Position numbers and translations under genes: made by a program
Assembly (NCBI RefSeq): GCF_016735115.1
Contig: NZ_JAERQJ010000016.1
Coordinates: 1 to 59,033 of the forward strand
From: Aquimarina mytili
GTDB taxonomy: Bacteria > Bacteroidota > Bacteroidia > Flavobacteriales > Flavobacteriaceae
Length of the DNA stretch: 59,033 nt
Direction of reading: 5' to 3'
Notes under the pieces: model-generated
Databases searched by the model: none
Told to the model about the DNA's origin: nothing
Seen by the model: only the letters and a program-made list of their open reading frames with translations
Shown: positions 24,858-34,066 of the stretch, piece after piece
Layout: each line of letters starts with the position of its first letter
Numbering within the stretch: position 1 is the stretch's first letter

Positions 24858-26240
24858 TTAGTTTAGTTGTTTAGTGATATCAATAATTTTTCCTTCTACA
24901 GCGGTAGCAGCAGCTACAAGTGGACTAGCCAGAATGGTTCTGGCACCTTGTCCTTGTCGTCCTTCAAAATTTCTGTTAGAGGTAGATACGCAGTATTCTC
25001 CTTCAGGGATTTTATCATCATTCATTGCTAAACAGGCAGAACAACCTGGTTGACGAAGCTTAAACCCAGCATCTTCAAAAACTTCTTTTAAACCTTCTTC
25101 TACAATTTGCTGAGCGACTTGTTGAGAACCTGGTACGAACCAAGCAGTTACATTATCAGCTTTCTTTTTCCCTTTAATATAATTTGCGGCGATTCTAAAA
25201 TCTTCAATTCTACTGTTTGTACAACTACCTATAAAGACGTAATTGATTTTTTGGTCTACAAGAGATTGTCCTTTTTCAAAATTCATGTAGGCTAATGATT
25301 TTTCAAAAGAAGAATTATCATCAGTAGGAATACTTTCTGAAATTTTGATCCCCATACCTGGATTTGTACCATAGGTAATCATAGGTTCGATATCGGCAGC
25401 ATCAAAATGATATTCTTTGTCAAAAACGGCACCTTCATCGGTTGGAAGTGTTTTCCAATAGGCTACTTTTTTATCAAATTCCTCTCCTTTAGGAGCAAAC
25501 TCTCTATCTTTAATATATTCAAAAGTGGTTGTGTCTGGAGCAATCATGCCACCACGTGCACCCATCTCGATACTCATATTACAAACGGTCATTCGACCTT
25601 CCATAGACATCTCCTCAAATACATTTCCAGCATACTCACAAAAATATCCTGTACCTGCATTGGTTCCTAATTTTGCAATAATATATAGTATTACATCCTT
25701 AGGTAAAACTCCGGGTTTTAAGGTTCCGTTTACATTTACACGAAGACTTTTAGGTTTTTGTAGTAATAAGCATTGACTGGCAAACACCTGTGCTACCTGG
25801 CTGGTACCAATACCAAAGGCAATAGTACCAAACGCGCCATGTGTAGAAGTATGACTATCTCCACATACCATAGTCATACCTGGTTGGGTAATTCCTAGTT
25901 CTGGAGCCATAACATGTACTATACCATTATACTTGTGTCCGAGACCGTATAATGTGATATTGTTTTTTTGACAATTTTTAGTGAGTTGCTCTAATTGATT
26001 TCTGGATAAAACGTCTTTTACGGGCAGATGTTGATCTACAGTTGGTGTATTGTGATCTGCTGTAGCAACTATTTGATCAGGCCTAAAAACAGGAATTCCA
26101 CGTTGTTCCAATTCTCCAAAGGCTTGTGGACTGGTAACTTCGTGGATTAGATGCTTATCAATATATAATATTTGTGGGCCATCTTGAATTTCTTTGACGA
26201 CATGTGCATCCCAAACTTTATCGAATAAGGTTTTTTTCAT
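24858..26240 (-). CDS. leuC: 3-isopropylmalate dehydratase large subunit
   Basis: 460 residues, aconitase family. It carries the three [4Fe-4S] cysteines: one in FIGSCTNSRIEDFR and two in QPGCSACLAMNDD. Other landmarks are DKHLIHEVTSPQAF, DHNTPT, CGDSHTSTHGAFG and GTSQVAQVFASQ. It isomerises 2-isopropylmalate with LeuD. The gap to leuA upstream is 64 bp. Confidence 0.97.
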   Translation of the reverse strand: MKKTLFDKVWDAHVVKEIQDGPQILYIDKHLIHEVTSPQAFGELEQRGIPVFRPDQIVATADHNTPTVDQHLPVKDVLSRNQLEQLTKNCQKNNITLYGLGHKYNGIVHVMAPELGITQPGMTMVCGDSHTSTHGAFGTIAFGIGTSQVAQVFASQCLLLQKPKSLRVNVNGTLKPGVLPKDVILYIIAKLGTNAGTGYFCEYAGNVFEEMSMEGRMTVCNMSIEMGARGGMIAPDTTTFEYIKDREFAPKGEEFDKKVAYWKTLPTDEGAVFDKEYHFDAADIEPMITYGTNPGMGIKISESIPTDDNSSFEKSLAYMNFEKGQSLVDQKINYVFIGSCTNSRIEDFRIAANYIKGKKKADNVTAWFVPGSQQVAQQIVEEGLKEVFEDAGFKLRQPGCSACLAMNDDKIPEGEYCVSTSNRNFEGRQGQGARTILASPLVAAATAVEGKIIDITKQLN

Positions 26241-26304
26241 TAATTTATCTTAAAAAATACTCCTCTAGTTTTTATAAGTCTAGAAGTATGTTTATATACT
26301 ATTT

Positions 26305-27477
26305 TTAGGCAACTACGGCAACCGTTACATTAGAGTTTTTCATTATTTGATGGATATCATCATCCACAACTTCTTTTTTACGATCAGCGAATTTCAAAAA
26401 CTCGGTATATACATCGTCTAGTTGAAGCTTGGTCAATTCGTATCCAACTTTTTTAGCTCTATAGGCTAATGCCGCTCGACCACTTCTTGCAGTAAGTACA
26501 ATGGCAGATTCTGTTACACCGACTTCGGCAGGATCTATAATTTCGTAGGTTTCACGATTTTTTATCACTCCATCCTGATGTATTCCAGAACTATGTGCAA
26601 AAGCATTAGCTCCAACAATAGCTTTGTTTGGTTGTACCATCATACCCATATGATCAGATACCATCAGGCTGGTTTCGTACAATAACTTTGAGTTGATATC
26701 GGTATTAAGATTCAGGTAAGGATGCTGTTTCATGATCATTACTACTTCTTCAAGAGAAGTATTTCCTGCACGTTCTCCTATTCCGTTGATTGTACATTCG
26801 ATTTGTCTGGCTCCGTTAATAGCACCTGCGATCGAATTTGCTGTTGCTAACCCTAAATCATTATGGCAATGACAAGAAATAATTACATTGTCTATTCCCT
26901 TTACATTTTCTTTTAGGTATTTGATTTTGGCCCCATACTCTTCAGGTAAACAGTATCCTGTGGTATCGGGTATATTAAGAACGGTCGCCCCGGCTTTGAT
27001 CATAGCTTCACAAACTCGTGCTAAAAACTCGTTGTCGGTGCGACCAGCATCTTCGGCATAAAATTCAACATCTTCAACAAAGGACTTTGCATATTTTACC
27101 GCAGCAATTCCTCGTTCTATAACTTTGTCTTGTGTCGAATTGAATTTATATTTAATATGAGACTCAGAAGTACCAATTCCAGTATGGATTCTGGGTTTTT
27201 TAGCATATTTAAGCGCTTCGGCAGCTACTTTAATATCATTTTCTACTGCTCTGGTTAAACCGCAAACTGTTGCATTTTTAACAATTTTGGCGATTTCATT
27301 TACCGAAGTAAAATCTCCAGGGCTTGAGACGGGAAATCCCGCTTCTATAACATCTACACCTAAAAGATCTAGTTGTTCGGCAATGACTAGTTTTTGTTGG
27401 GTATTTAGTTTACAACCAGGGACTTGCTCGCCGTCTCTTAAAGTAGTGTCGAATATTTGAACTTTGTTGTCACTCAT
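26305..27477 (-). CDS. leuA: 2-isopropylmalate synthase, short form
   Basis: 390 residues from ATG 27477 (an in-frame ATG at 27510 would add 11 residues; I prefer the shorter because homologues begin just before KVQIFDTTLRDGEQ). The catalytic TIM barrel is complete: DTTLRDGEQ, CHCHNDLGLATAN, GIGERAGNTSLEEVVM. The HSSGIHQDG motif of the linker is present. The protein ends soon after, so the usual 120-130 residue C-terminal leucine-binding domain is absent; feedback inhibition by the normal route is unlikely. It condenses 2-oxoisovalerate with acetyl-CoA and heads the leu operon. Confidence 0.95.
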   Translation of the reverse strand: MSDNKVQIFDTTLRDGEQVPGCKLNTQQKLVIAEQLDLLGVDVIEAGFPVSSPGDFTSVNEIAKIVKNATVCGLTRAVENDIKVAAEALKYAKKPRIHTGIGTSESHIKYKFNSTQDKVIERGIAAVKYAKSFVEDVEFYAEDAGRTDNEFLARVCEAMIKAGATVLNIPDTTGYCLPEEYGAKIKYLKENVKGIDNVIISCHCHNDLGLATANSIAGAINGARQIECTINGIGERAGNTSLEEVVMIMKQHPYLNLNTDINSKLLYETSLMVSDHMGMMVQPNKAIVGANAFAHSSGIHQDGVIKNRETYEIIDPAEVGVTESAIVLTARSGRAALAYRAKKVGYELTKLQLDDVYTEFLKFADRKKEVVDDDIHQIMKNSNVTVAVVA

Positions 27478-27518
27478 AGGAATTCCGTTGATTTTAAATA
27501 TTGTGCTCATTTAAAAAC

Positions 27519-27550
27519 AACATCTTTTTAAAATATTCTTAAAAGATGTT
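27519..27550 (-). promoter_or_regulatory. Hairpin with T-run in the leuA leader (possible attenuator)
   Basis: Perfect 10-bp stem AACATCTTTT / AAAAGATGTT with a 12-nt loop. On the minus strand it is followed by G and five T, then the leuA start region. The shape is that of an intrinsic terminator, though the stem is AT-rich. No leucine-rich leader peptide was found. Confidence 0.4.
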
Positions 27551-27684
27551 TCTTTAATCTATTACGAATTTATATTTTGGGAATTCAAAAGGGAAGTATT
27601 TTGTTGGTTGTTTTACAATGCTAAACTATTTCAATGAAATTATAAATTCCTTTTAATCAGTTAATTACAATATATTTTCTTACA

Positions 27685-29229
27685 ATGACTAATGATCAAA
27701 AAGATCCTTTGTTTGTTTTAGTAAAGTCGCTTTCAAAATCAGAAAAACGACAGTTTAAGGTATATGTAGGCCGATTAGGGGTAAATACTGACTCCAAATT
27801 TCTGGCATTATTTAATCACCTAGACAAAAGTGATGCATTAGATGAAGATCTTATTGTAAAAAAAGGAATAGTTACCAAACAACAACTTTCTAACCTCAAG
27901 GCGCATTTATACAAACAGATATTAATTAGCTTACGTTTAAGTCCGTTACATCAAAATATAAGATCACAAATACGAGAGCAGCTGGATTTTGCTTCTATCT
28001 TATATCATAAAGGGTTATATAAACAAAGTTTAAAAATTTTAGAAAAAGCCAAGTCTCTGGCTAAAGAAAATGAAGAGCATAATATCGCCTATGAAATTGT
28101 TGAATTAGAGAAAATTATTGAAACTCAATATATAACAAGAAGTATCAATAGTAGAGCAGATGAGTTGACAGTAGAAGCCAAAATGTTAAGCATGAAAAAT
28201 GTATTAACAAGCAGATTGTCTAATTTGTCACTTCAATTATATGGTCTTATGCTAAAGAGTGGTTATGTAAGAAACGATAAAGAACATAATGTTATTACCA
28301 ATTACTTTCATAGCAAATTACCAAAATATGAATGGAGTATGCTTGGGTTTAGAGAGAAACTCTGGTTGTACAAAGCACATCTGTGGTATAGTTTCATTAT
28401 TCAGGATTTTTTATCTTGTTATAAATATTCAAAAAAATGGGTTGATCTCTTTTACGAGCATCCCAAGATGATGGTTTTGAACCCTGTTTTCTTTTTAAGA
28501 GGAAATCACTATTTATTAGAGTCTCTGTTTTTGATTAAAGATAAAACTCAATTGCAGTTAATGTTATCAAAATTAGAAGAAACTATTGCAGATGATAGTT
28601 TTCCTAAGGATGACAATATTGCGGTATTATCCTTCCAATTTATTTATAATAATAAGTTAAACATTCATTTTCTTGAAGGTACTTTTGAAGAAGGGGAATA
28701 TTTGGTAAAAGAAATTCTTAATGGCATAGATGAGTTTAAAAACCGATTAGATGATCATCATGTAATGGTGTTTTATTATAAAATTGGTTGCTTATATTTT
28801 GGAATGGGTAATCATAAAAAATGTATCGAATACCTTGCTAAAATTATTAACAATAAGTCCTTAAAAATGCGAGAAGACTTGATGTGTTTTTCAAGAGTTT
28901 TAAGTTTGGTGGCACATTATGAAGCGGGTATGGATTATCATTTAGAAAGCCAGTTAAAAGAAACCTATCGTTTTCTTATCAAAATGGATGATCTGCATGA
29001 AGTGCAAAAAGAAATGATTAAGTTTCTGAAGAATTTGGGAGACATTTTTCCACATCAGATTAAAGAGGAATTTAAAAAGTTGCATACAACATTAAAACAG
29101 TATGAAGATCATCCTTATGAAAAAAGGGCTTTTTTATATTTGGACATCTTGTCTTGGTTAGAGAGTAATATCGAAGGTAGACCAGTTGCAGATATTATTA
29201 AAGAAAAATCTAAAAAACTGATTCGATAA
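27685..29229 (+). CDS. Helical-repeat (TPR-like) protein, function unknown
   Basis: 514 residues, no signal peptide, mostly alpha-helical with TPR-like pairs (for example LYKQSLKILEKAKSLAKENEEHNIAYEIVELEKII and YYKIGCLYFGMGNHKKCIEYLAKIIN). It begins MTNDQKDPLFVLVKSLSKSEKRQFKVYVGR, a start typical of a flavobacterial family with no assigned role. It is divergent from leuA (174 or 207 bp gap) and is followed after 12 bp by a transporter gene. A cytoplasmic scaffold or regulator role is conceivable only by analogy. Confidence 0.75.
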   Translation: MTNDQKDPLFVLVKSLSKSEKRQFKVYVGRLGVNTDSKFLALFNHLDKSDALDEDLIVKKGIVTKQQLSNLKAHLYKQILISLRLSPLHQNIRSQIREQLDFASILYHKGLYKQSLKILEKAKSLAKENEEHNIAYEIVELEKIIETQYITRSINSRADELTVEAKMLSMKNVLTSRLSNLSLQLYGLMLKSGYVRNDKEHNVITNYFHSKLPKYEWSMLGFREKLWLYKAHLWYSFIIQDFLSCYKYSKKWVDLFYEHPKMMVLNPVFFLRGNHYLLESLFLIKDKTQLQLMLSKLEETIADDSFPKDDNIAVLSFQFIYNNKLNIHFLEGTFEEGEYLVKEILNGIDEFKNRLDDHHVMVFYYKIGCLYFGMGNHKKCIEYLAKIINNKSLKMREDLMCFSRVLSLVAHYEAGMDYHLESQLKETYRFLIKMDDLHEVQKEMIKFLKNLGDIFPHQIKEEFKKLHTTLKQYEDHPYEKRAFLYLDILSWLESNIEGRPVADIIKEKSKKLIR

Positions 29230-29241
29230 TACAATTTCTTC

Positions 29242-30099
29242 ATGCAAAAAAATCTACACCTACGTAATATATTAGAATTAAATTTGGCTATGCTCTTGAT
29301 AAGTACATCGGGGGCATTAGGAAGATATATTGATATGCCAGTACCTGTGATTATTGGTTTTAGAGCCTTGTTTGCAGGGGTATTGTTGTATCTGTATTGT
29401 AGATGGAAAAAAATATCATTTAGAACCGGGAGTAAAGATCGACCAACTATTATTTTGAGTGGTGTTTTAATGGGATTGCATTGGGTAACTTATTTCTATG
29501 CACTTAAATTATCCAATGTGGCTATTGGTATGTTATCTATATTTATATACCCCGTAATAACCGCGCTATTAGAGCCGGTACTTTTAAAAACTAAATTTCA
29601 GAAAGTACATTTACTATTAGCTTTATTGGTTTTGGTAGGGATCTATTTTTTGGTTCCGGATCTAGATTTTAGTAATTCTTATACAAAAGCTGTACTTCTA
29701 GGTGTGCTTTCTGCGCTTTGCTACTCTCTACGTAATATTATTATGAAAACCAAAGTGGGAAACTACAATGGATCGGTTTTAATGTGGTATCAATTGGTAG
29801 TGGTCACTTTTTGTTTAATACCCTTTCTACTATTTATGGATAGTTCGGGAATTAAAAATCAGTGGCTTCCAACATTAACTTTGGCATTGTTAACAACAGC
29901 AATTGGTCATACTTTATTTTTGGCTAGTTTTAAACGATTCTCAATTACAACTGCAAGTATTATAAGTAGTGTGCAACCCGTATATGGAATTATTATTGGG
30001 ATTATATTTTTAGGAGAAATTCCAGTGTTGTCAACCATCATAGGAGGGTTGTTAATATTAACTTCGGTAATTATAGAGAGTATAAGGACTTATAAATAA
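29242..30099 (+). CDS. EamA/DMT superfamily transporter
   Basis: 285 residues with ten predicted membrane helices arranged as two EamA repeats (about 10-140 and 155-280). The repeat starts are visible in NLAMLLISTSGALGRYI and in KAVLLGVLSALCYSLRNIIMKT, with the typical GLHWVTYFYALKLSNVAIGMLSIFIYPV. Members export amino acids, nucleobases and other small metabolites; no substrate can be inferred. It follows the helical-repeat gene after 12 bp, so the two share a transcript. Confidence 0.9.
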   Translation: MQKNLHLRNILELNLAMLLISTSGALGRYIDMPVPVIIGFRALFAGVLLYLYCRWKKISFRTGSKDRPTIILSGVLMGLHWVTYFYALKLSNVAIGMLSIFIYPVITALLEPVLLKTKFQKVHLLLALLVLVGIYFLVPDLDFSNSYTKAVLLGVLSALCYSLRNIIMKTKVGNYNGSVLMWYQLVVVTFCLIPFLLFMDSSGIKNQWLPTLTLALLTTAIGHTLFLASFKRFSITTASIISSVQPVYGIIIGIIFLGEIPVLSTIIGGLLILTSVIIESIRTYK

Positions 30100-30105
30100 A
30101 TTTGA

Positions 30106-30804
30106 TTATAAGCAGGCGTCCCAAATTGCATCAGGTGGTGGCGGAGCAATAATAGTTAATGATTTTTTTTTTACCGGATGTATAAAAGTTAGTTTTCTTG
30201 CATGAAGGTGTATACTGCCATCTTTATTACTGCGATTAGCCCCATACTTCAAATCTCCTTTGATAACAGATCCAATACTTGATAGTTGTGATCTGATTTG
30301 ATGATGACGTCCTGTATGTAAATCAATTTCTAATAAGTAGTAGTTATTAAGCTTTCTTATCAATTCATAATCTAAAATCGCTTTTTTACTATCAGGAACC
30401 TCATGAGCATGAGCATATGACTTATTTTGCTTTGGGTTTCGTTTAAGCCAATGTATAAGTGTGTCAGCTTTTTTAGGGGGGTGTTGTTGTACAACAGCCC
30501 AATATGTTTTTTTTGCTTCTTTATTTGCAAATAATTTGTTTAGCCTAGGTAATGCTTTACTGGTTCTAGCAAACACAACTATTCCACTTGTAGGGCGATC
30601 CAAACGGTGTACAACTCCAAGATATACGGCTCCAGGTTTATCATATTTCTCAGCTATATACTCTTTAACGATTTCACTAAGCGGTTTGTCACCTGTTTTA
30701 TCACCTTGTACAATATCTCCGGCACGTTTATTAACGATGATGATATGGTTATCTTCATGCAGCACCTGGAGATTATTTTTATTTGAAAGCGTTTTTAAAG
30801 ACAA
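30106..30804 (-). CDS. RluA family pseudouridine synthase
   Basis: 232 residues without the N-terminal S4 domain, which fits the short RluA/RluC-like class (tRNA U32/rRNA or TruC-like). The catalytic aspartate is D69 in VVHRLDRPTSGIVVFA. Other landmarks: VNKRAGDIVQGD, LLEIDLHTGRHHQIRSQL, and a C-terminal HARKLTFIHP. It lies downstream of panB on the minus strand; a 7-bp tandem repeat fills the gap. Target RNA position not deducible. Confidence 0.92.
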   Translation of the reverse strand: MSLKTLSNKNNLQVLHEDNHIIIVNKRAGDIVQGDKTGDKPLSEIVKEYIAEKYDKPGAVYLGVVHRLDRPTSGIVVFARTSKALPRLNKLFANKEAKKTYWAVVQQHPPKKADTLIHWLKRNPKQNKSYAHAHEVPDSKKAILDYELIRKLNNYYLLEIDLHTGRHHQIRSQLSSIGSVIKGDLKYGANRSNKDGSIHLHARKLTFIHPVKKKSLTIIAPPPPDAIWDACL

Positions 30805-30833
30805 ATTTAAACAGGTAAAAAAATGGTAATTTT

Positions 30834-30885
30834 AACTAACAACTAACAACTAACAACTAACAACTAACAACTAACAACTAACAAC
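30834..30885. repeat. Tandem repeat of 7 bp (AACTAAC), seven copies
   Basis: Seven perfect copies of AACTAAC from 30834 to 30882 plus a partial copy. It lies between the panB stop (30886) and the rluA-type start (30804). In the minus strand it reads GTTAGTT. Such a perfect array can change copy number by slippage and would move the rluA start relative to any upstream signal. Confidence 0.95.
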
Positions 30886-31704
30886 CTAGTACTGCTCACT
30901 ATCATTTGGAAAATCAACAGACTTTACATCAGTCACATATTGTTTAAAAGCATTTGTCATCTCTGTATATAGATCCAAATAACGTCTCAAAAAACGAGGG
31001 TTAAATTCATGCGTCATTCCTAGCATATCATGGGTAACTAAAACCTGTCCATCAACACCATTTCCAGCACCGATACCTATAATAGGAATGGTTAGACTTT
31101 CTGCCACTTCTTTAGCTAATTTGGCAGGAACTTTTTCTAATACAATAGCAAAACACCCTATTTTTTCGAGCATTAAGGCATCTTCTTTTAATTTTCGGGC
31201 TTCTTCCTCTTCTTTAGCCCTAACAGTATATGTACCGAATTTATATATGGATTGAGGCGTTAATCCAAGATGTCCCATTACGGGTATTCCTGCATTTAAT
31301 GTTCTTTTAATAGACTCTTTGATTTCTTTACCTCCCTCCATTTTTACCGCATGACCTCCAGACTCTTTCATGATTCGGATAGCAGATCGTAACGCTTCTT
31401 TTGGATCACTTTGGTAGCTTCCAAAAGGAATATCAACAACAATCAATGCACGATCGATAGCCCTAATCACAGAAGAGGCATGATAAATCATTTGATCCAA
31501 TGTGATTGGTAATGTGGTTTCGTGTCCTGCCATTACATTAGATGCAGAATCGCCTACAAGAATTACATCTACTCCAGCACCATCAACAATTTTTGCCATG
31601 GTATAATCATAAGCAGTTAACATGGATATCTTTTCTCCATTTGACTTCATTTCTACGAGTGACTTTACTGTGACACGTTTGTAATCTTTTTTTGCTGTAG
31701 ACAT
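30886..31704 (-). CDS. panB: 3-methyl-2-oxobutanoate hydroxymethyltransferase
   Basis: 272 residues, typical of PanB. First committed step of pantothenate (CoA) synthesis: adds a hydroxymethyl group from 5,10-methylene-THF to 2-oxoisovalerate. Signs: MLTAYDYTMAKIVDGAGVDVILVGDSASNV, TTLPITLDQMIYH, AVKMEGGKE, PVMGHLGLTPQSIYKFG and GIGAGNGVDGQVLVTHDMLG. It shares its substrate with LeuA encoded 4 kb away. No panC/panD nearby. Confidence 0.97.
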   Translation of the reverse strand: MSTAKKDYKRVTVKSLVEMKSNGEKISMLTAYDYTMAKIVDGAGVDVILVGDSASNVMAGHETTLPITLDQMIYHASSVIRAIDRALIVVDIPFGSYQSDPKEALRSAIRIMKESGGHAVKMEGGKEIKESIKRTLNAGIPVMGHLGLTPQSIYKFGTYTVRAKEEEEARKLKEDALMLEKIGCFAIVLEKVPAKLAKEVAESLTIPIIGIGAGNGVDGQVLVTHDMLGMTHEFNPRFLRRYLDLYTEMTNAFKQYVTDVKSVDFPNDSEQY

Positions 31705-31837
31705 TTTAATTGTATTGTTTTAGGATTGTAAAAGTAATCATTTACCGATATCGTAACAAGTATAAGGAGTTTTTGATTTTCTTTTATTTTAATTCCAAAT
31801 TAAAATATTACATTTAATGATATCAAAAGTGATAATT

Positions 31838-32314
31838 ATGTATAAATTGACAGTATTTGCTTTTTTACTTTTTACAAGTGTGGTGTATTCTCAAAAGGAT
31901 CACTCTAAAGATGTTAATCGCTATAAAAAAGAAGTAAAACAGACTATTTTACAATTTTTTGAAGGTTTTCATGCGGGAGATACTGCTAAGATAAAAAAAA
32001 CGATAGATCATAATATTGTAATGCAAACCATTGCAAAAACCAAAGAAGGAAAAATAAAAACCGTCAAAACTGATGTTGAAAAATTTTTAGCGGCTATACA
32101 TGACAGACCGGCCGAACAACGATGGGATGAACGATTACTGCTTTTTAAGATTGATACTGATTCTGCTATTGCAAACGTTTGGACACCTTACGAGTTTTAT
32201 CTTAATGATACCTTTAGCCACTGCGGAGTCAATGTGTTTCAATTATTCAACGATGGAACTTCATGGAGAATAATTGCTCTTGCAGATACAAGAACAAGAG
32301 AAGGGTGTAAATGA
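31838..32314 (+). CDS. Exported NTF2-like (SnoaL/DUF4440-type) protein
   Basis: 158 residues from ATG 31838 (an in-frame ATG at 31817 adds 7 residues before the signal). A signal peptide MYKLTVFAFLLFTSVVYSQ is followed by a single NTF2-like cone fold: YKKEVKQTILQFFEGFHAGDTAKIKKTI opens it, then VTPY-like core VWTPYEFYLND and GVNVFQLFNDGTSWRIIALADTR closes it. In exported form these are usually binding proteins or have unknown roles. No catalytic residues are evident. It is divergent from panB. Confidence 0.8.
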   Translation: MYKLTVFAFLLFTSVVYSQKDHSKDVNRYKKEVKQTILQFFEGFHAGDTAKIKKTIDHNIVMQTIAKTKEGKIKTVKTDVEKFLAAIHDRPAEQRWDERLLLFKIDTDSAIANVWTPYEFYLNDTFSHCGVNVFQLFNDGTSWRIIALADTRTREGCK

Positions 32315-32401
32315 TTTTTTGAATTACCTTACCAATTACGGTTTTGTAGTCATAGTCTATAGATACCTATAATCCTATTTTATACAGCCCTACTACTTGT
32401 T

Positions 32402-33826
32402 TTAACAATCACTTAAACTTACTTTTACAGCAAGTCCGCCTTCACTGGTTTCTTTGTATTTAGTGTTCATATCTTGTGCTGTTTCCCACATGGTTTCAAT
32501 AACCTTGTCTAAAGGTACTTTTGCATGAGCCGCATCTGTATCCAGGGCCATTTCACAGGCATTAATAGCTTTAATAGCACCCATTGCGTTTCTTTCAATA
32601 CATGGCACTTGCACTAGACCCGCAATAGGATCACAAGTTAATCCAAGATGATGTTCCATTGCAATTTCGCTGGCCATCAAGACTTGTTCTGGTGTGCCTC
32701 CCATCAATTCTGTGAGAGCACCTGCTGCCATTGCAGAGGATACCCCAATCTCCGCCTGACAACCACCCATGGCTGCAGATATAGTAGCTCCTTTTTTGAA
32801 TAAACTTCCTATTTCTCCTGCGACTAGCATAAACTGTTTTATATCATCAAAATTGGCATCGTGATTTTCGATCACCATATAATACATCATTACCGCCGGG
32901 ATTACTCCTGCGCTTCCGTTGGTCGGAGCAGTCACAACTCTACCCAAAGAAGCATTAACTTCATTTACTGCCAAAGCAAAACAAGAAACCCATTTTAAGA
33001 TCTGACGAAATTTCACCTCAGTATCTCGTATGGCTTCAATCCAATCTGTAGGAGTATTATAAACGGCAGAACCAATAAGTTTTTGGTGTGTGTCATATGC
33101 TCTACGTCTCACATTTAAACCACCAGGAAGCGTTCCTTCTGTATGACAACCTGTATACATAGACTCAAGCATTACTGTCCATATTTGATCAATTCTATGA
33201 TCTATCTCCTGGTCATCTCTCAAAGACCTTTCATTTTCCAGAACAATATCAGATACTTTTTTGTTTTGTGTTTGACAATAGTTGAGAAGATCGGTTGCCT
33301 TTTGAATTGGCATTGGAAACTCTTTAAATTCTGTAAGTTTTTTTTCTTTTCTCTTTCGTTCTTCTTTTACTACAAAACCTCCACCAATAGAATAAAATGA
33401 TGAGTCTATTTTTTTTCCATCGGTCAAGGTAGCATGAAAAGTCATACCGTTAGGATGAAACTCTTTAAACTCTCTATTAAAAATAATTTGAGATGTTGGA
33501 TCAAATGAAACCAATATCTCATTATTAAATTTAAGTTGTTTTGATGTGCGTATGGTATCTATAATTGAAGAAATGGTAGACACGTCTATGGTTTGTGGGT
33601 CATACCCACACAAACCTAAGATCACTGCAATATCTGTAGCATGGCCTTTTCCTGTGAGCGAAAGGGACCCAAAAAGGTCTACTGTTATCGAAATAACCGA
33701 TTCAAATTGTCTATTTTCTTTAAGTTCTGCAATCCATCTGCGACCTGCACGCCATGGTCCTAAGGTATGTGAACTTGAAGGTCCAACACCTATTTTTAGC
33801 ATATCAAAAACACTAATACATTCCAT
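32402..33826 (-). CDS. sdaA: L-serine ammonia-lyase (iron-sulfur serine dehydratase, single chain)
   Basis: 474 residues with beta and alpha domains in one chain. The beta domain starts ISVFDMLKIGVGPSSSHTLGPWRAG, and the alpha domain carries PTNGSAGVIPAVMMYY, AMGGCQAEIGVSSAMAAGALTELMGG and LTCDPIAGLVQVPCIERNA, the three cysteines being the likely [4Fe-4S] ligands. It deaminates serine to pyruvate and ammonia. The gene is monocistronic and convergent with the NTF2-like gene. Confidence 0.96.
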   Translation of the reverse strand: MECISVFDMLKIGVGPSSSHTLGPWRAGRRWIAELKENRQFESVISITVDLFGSLSLTGKGHATDIAVILGLCGYDPQTIDVSTISSIIDTIRTSKQLKFNNEILVSFDPTSQIIFNREFKEFHPNGMTFHATLTDGKKIDSSFYSIGGGFVVKEERKRKEKKLTEFKEFPMPIQKATDLLNYCQTQNKKVSDIVLENERSLRDDQEIDHRIDQIWTVMLESMYTGCHTEGTLPGGLNVRRRAYDTHQKLIGSAVYNTPTDWIEAIRDTEVKFRQILKWVSCFALAVNEVNASLGRVVTAPTNGSAGVIPAVMMYYMVIENHDANFDDIKQFMLVAGEIGSLFKKGATISAAMGGCQAEIGVSSAMAAGALTELMGGTPEQVLMASEIAMEHHLGLTCDPIAGLVQVPCIERNAMGAIKAINACEMALDTDAAHAKVPLDKVIETMWETAQDMNTKYKETSEGGLAVKVSLSDC

Positions 33827-33975
33827 AATTCGTAATTATTGAAGCTATTTAGGGGGTAAATATAGTTTTTTGGTAATAAAGAAACTTCTTTTTTAAGGAA
33901 TAGTTAGCGCGAGAGCTTCAGATTACTTTTTTGAAGTTAAAAAGCATAGATTTTATGATGGTTAAGAGAATTGTA

Positions 33976-34017
33976 ATGACATCCTGTCATACAGATGGCA
34001 ATGGCATAATCATTGAC
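33976..34017 (+). promoter_or_regulatory. Palindrome and possible stress promoter ahead of dnaK
   Basis: A perfect inverted repeat ATGACA TCC TGTCAT (33976-33990) is followed by two TGGCA words (33996-34000, 34002-34006) and TTGACC (34013 on). The layout suggests regulator binding upstream of a -24/-12-like promoter, but the -12 part reads TTGA, not TTGC, so a sigma-54 reading is weak. The ATG of dnaK is at 34067. Confidence 0.35.
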
Positions 34018-34066
34018 CTTACTGCAATAAATTATTACGAACAATAGTATAACAATTTAGTATAAA

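Noticed and set aside
30834..30885. Possible CRISPR-like array
   Set aside because: Unit is 7 bp without spacers and no cas genes are present; it is a simple tandem repeat.
33996..34017. Sigma-54 (-24/-12) promoter for dnaK
   Set aside because: GG and the following N10 fit, but the -12 position reads GA, not GC; I keep it only as a weak candidate in the feature list.
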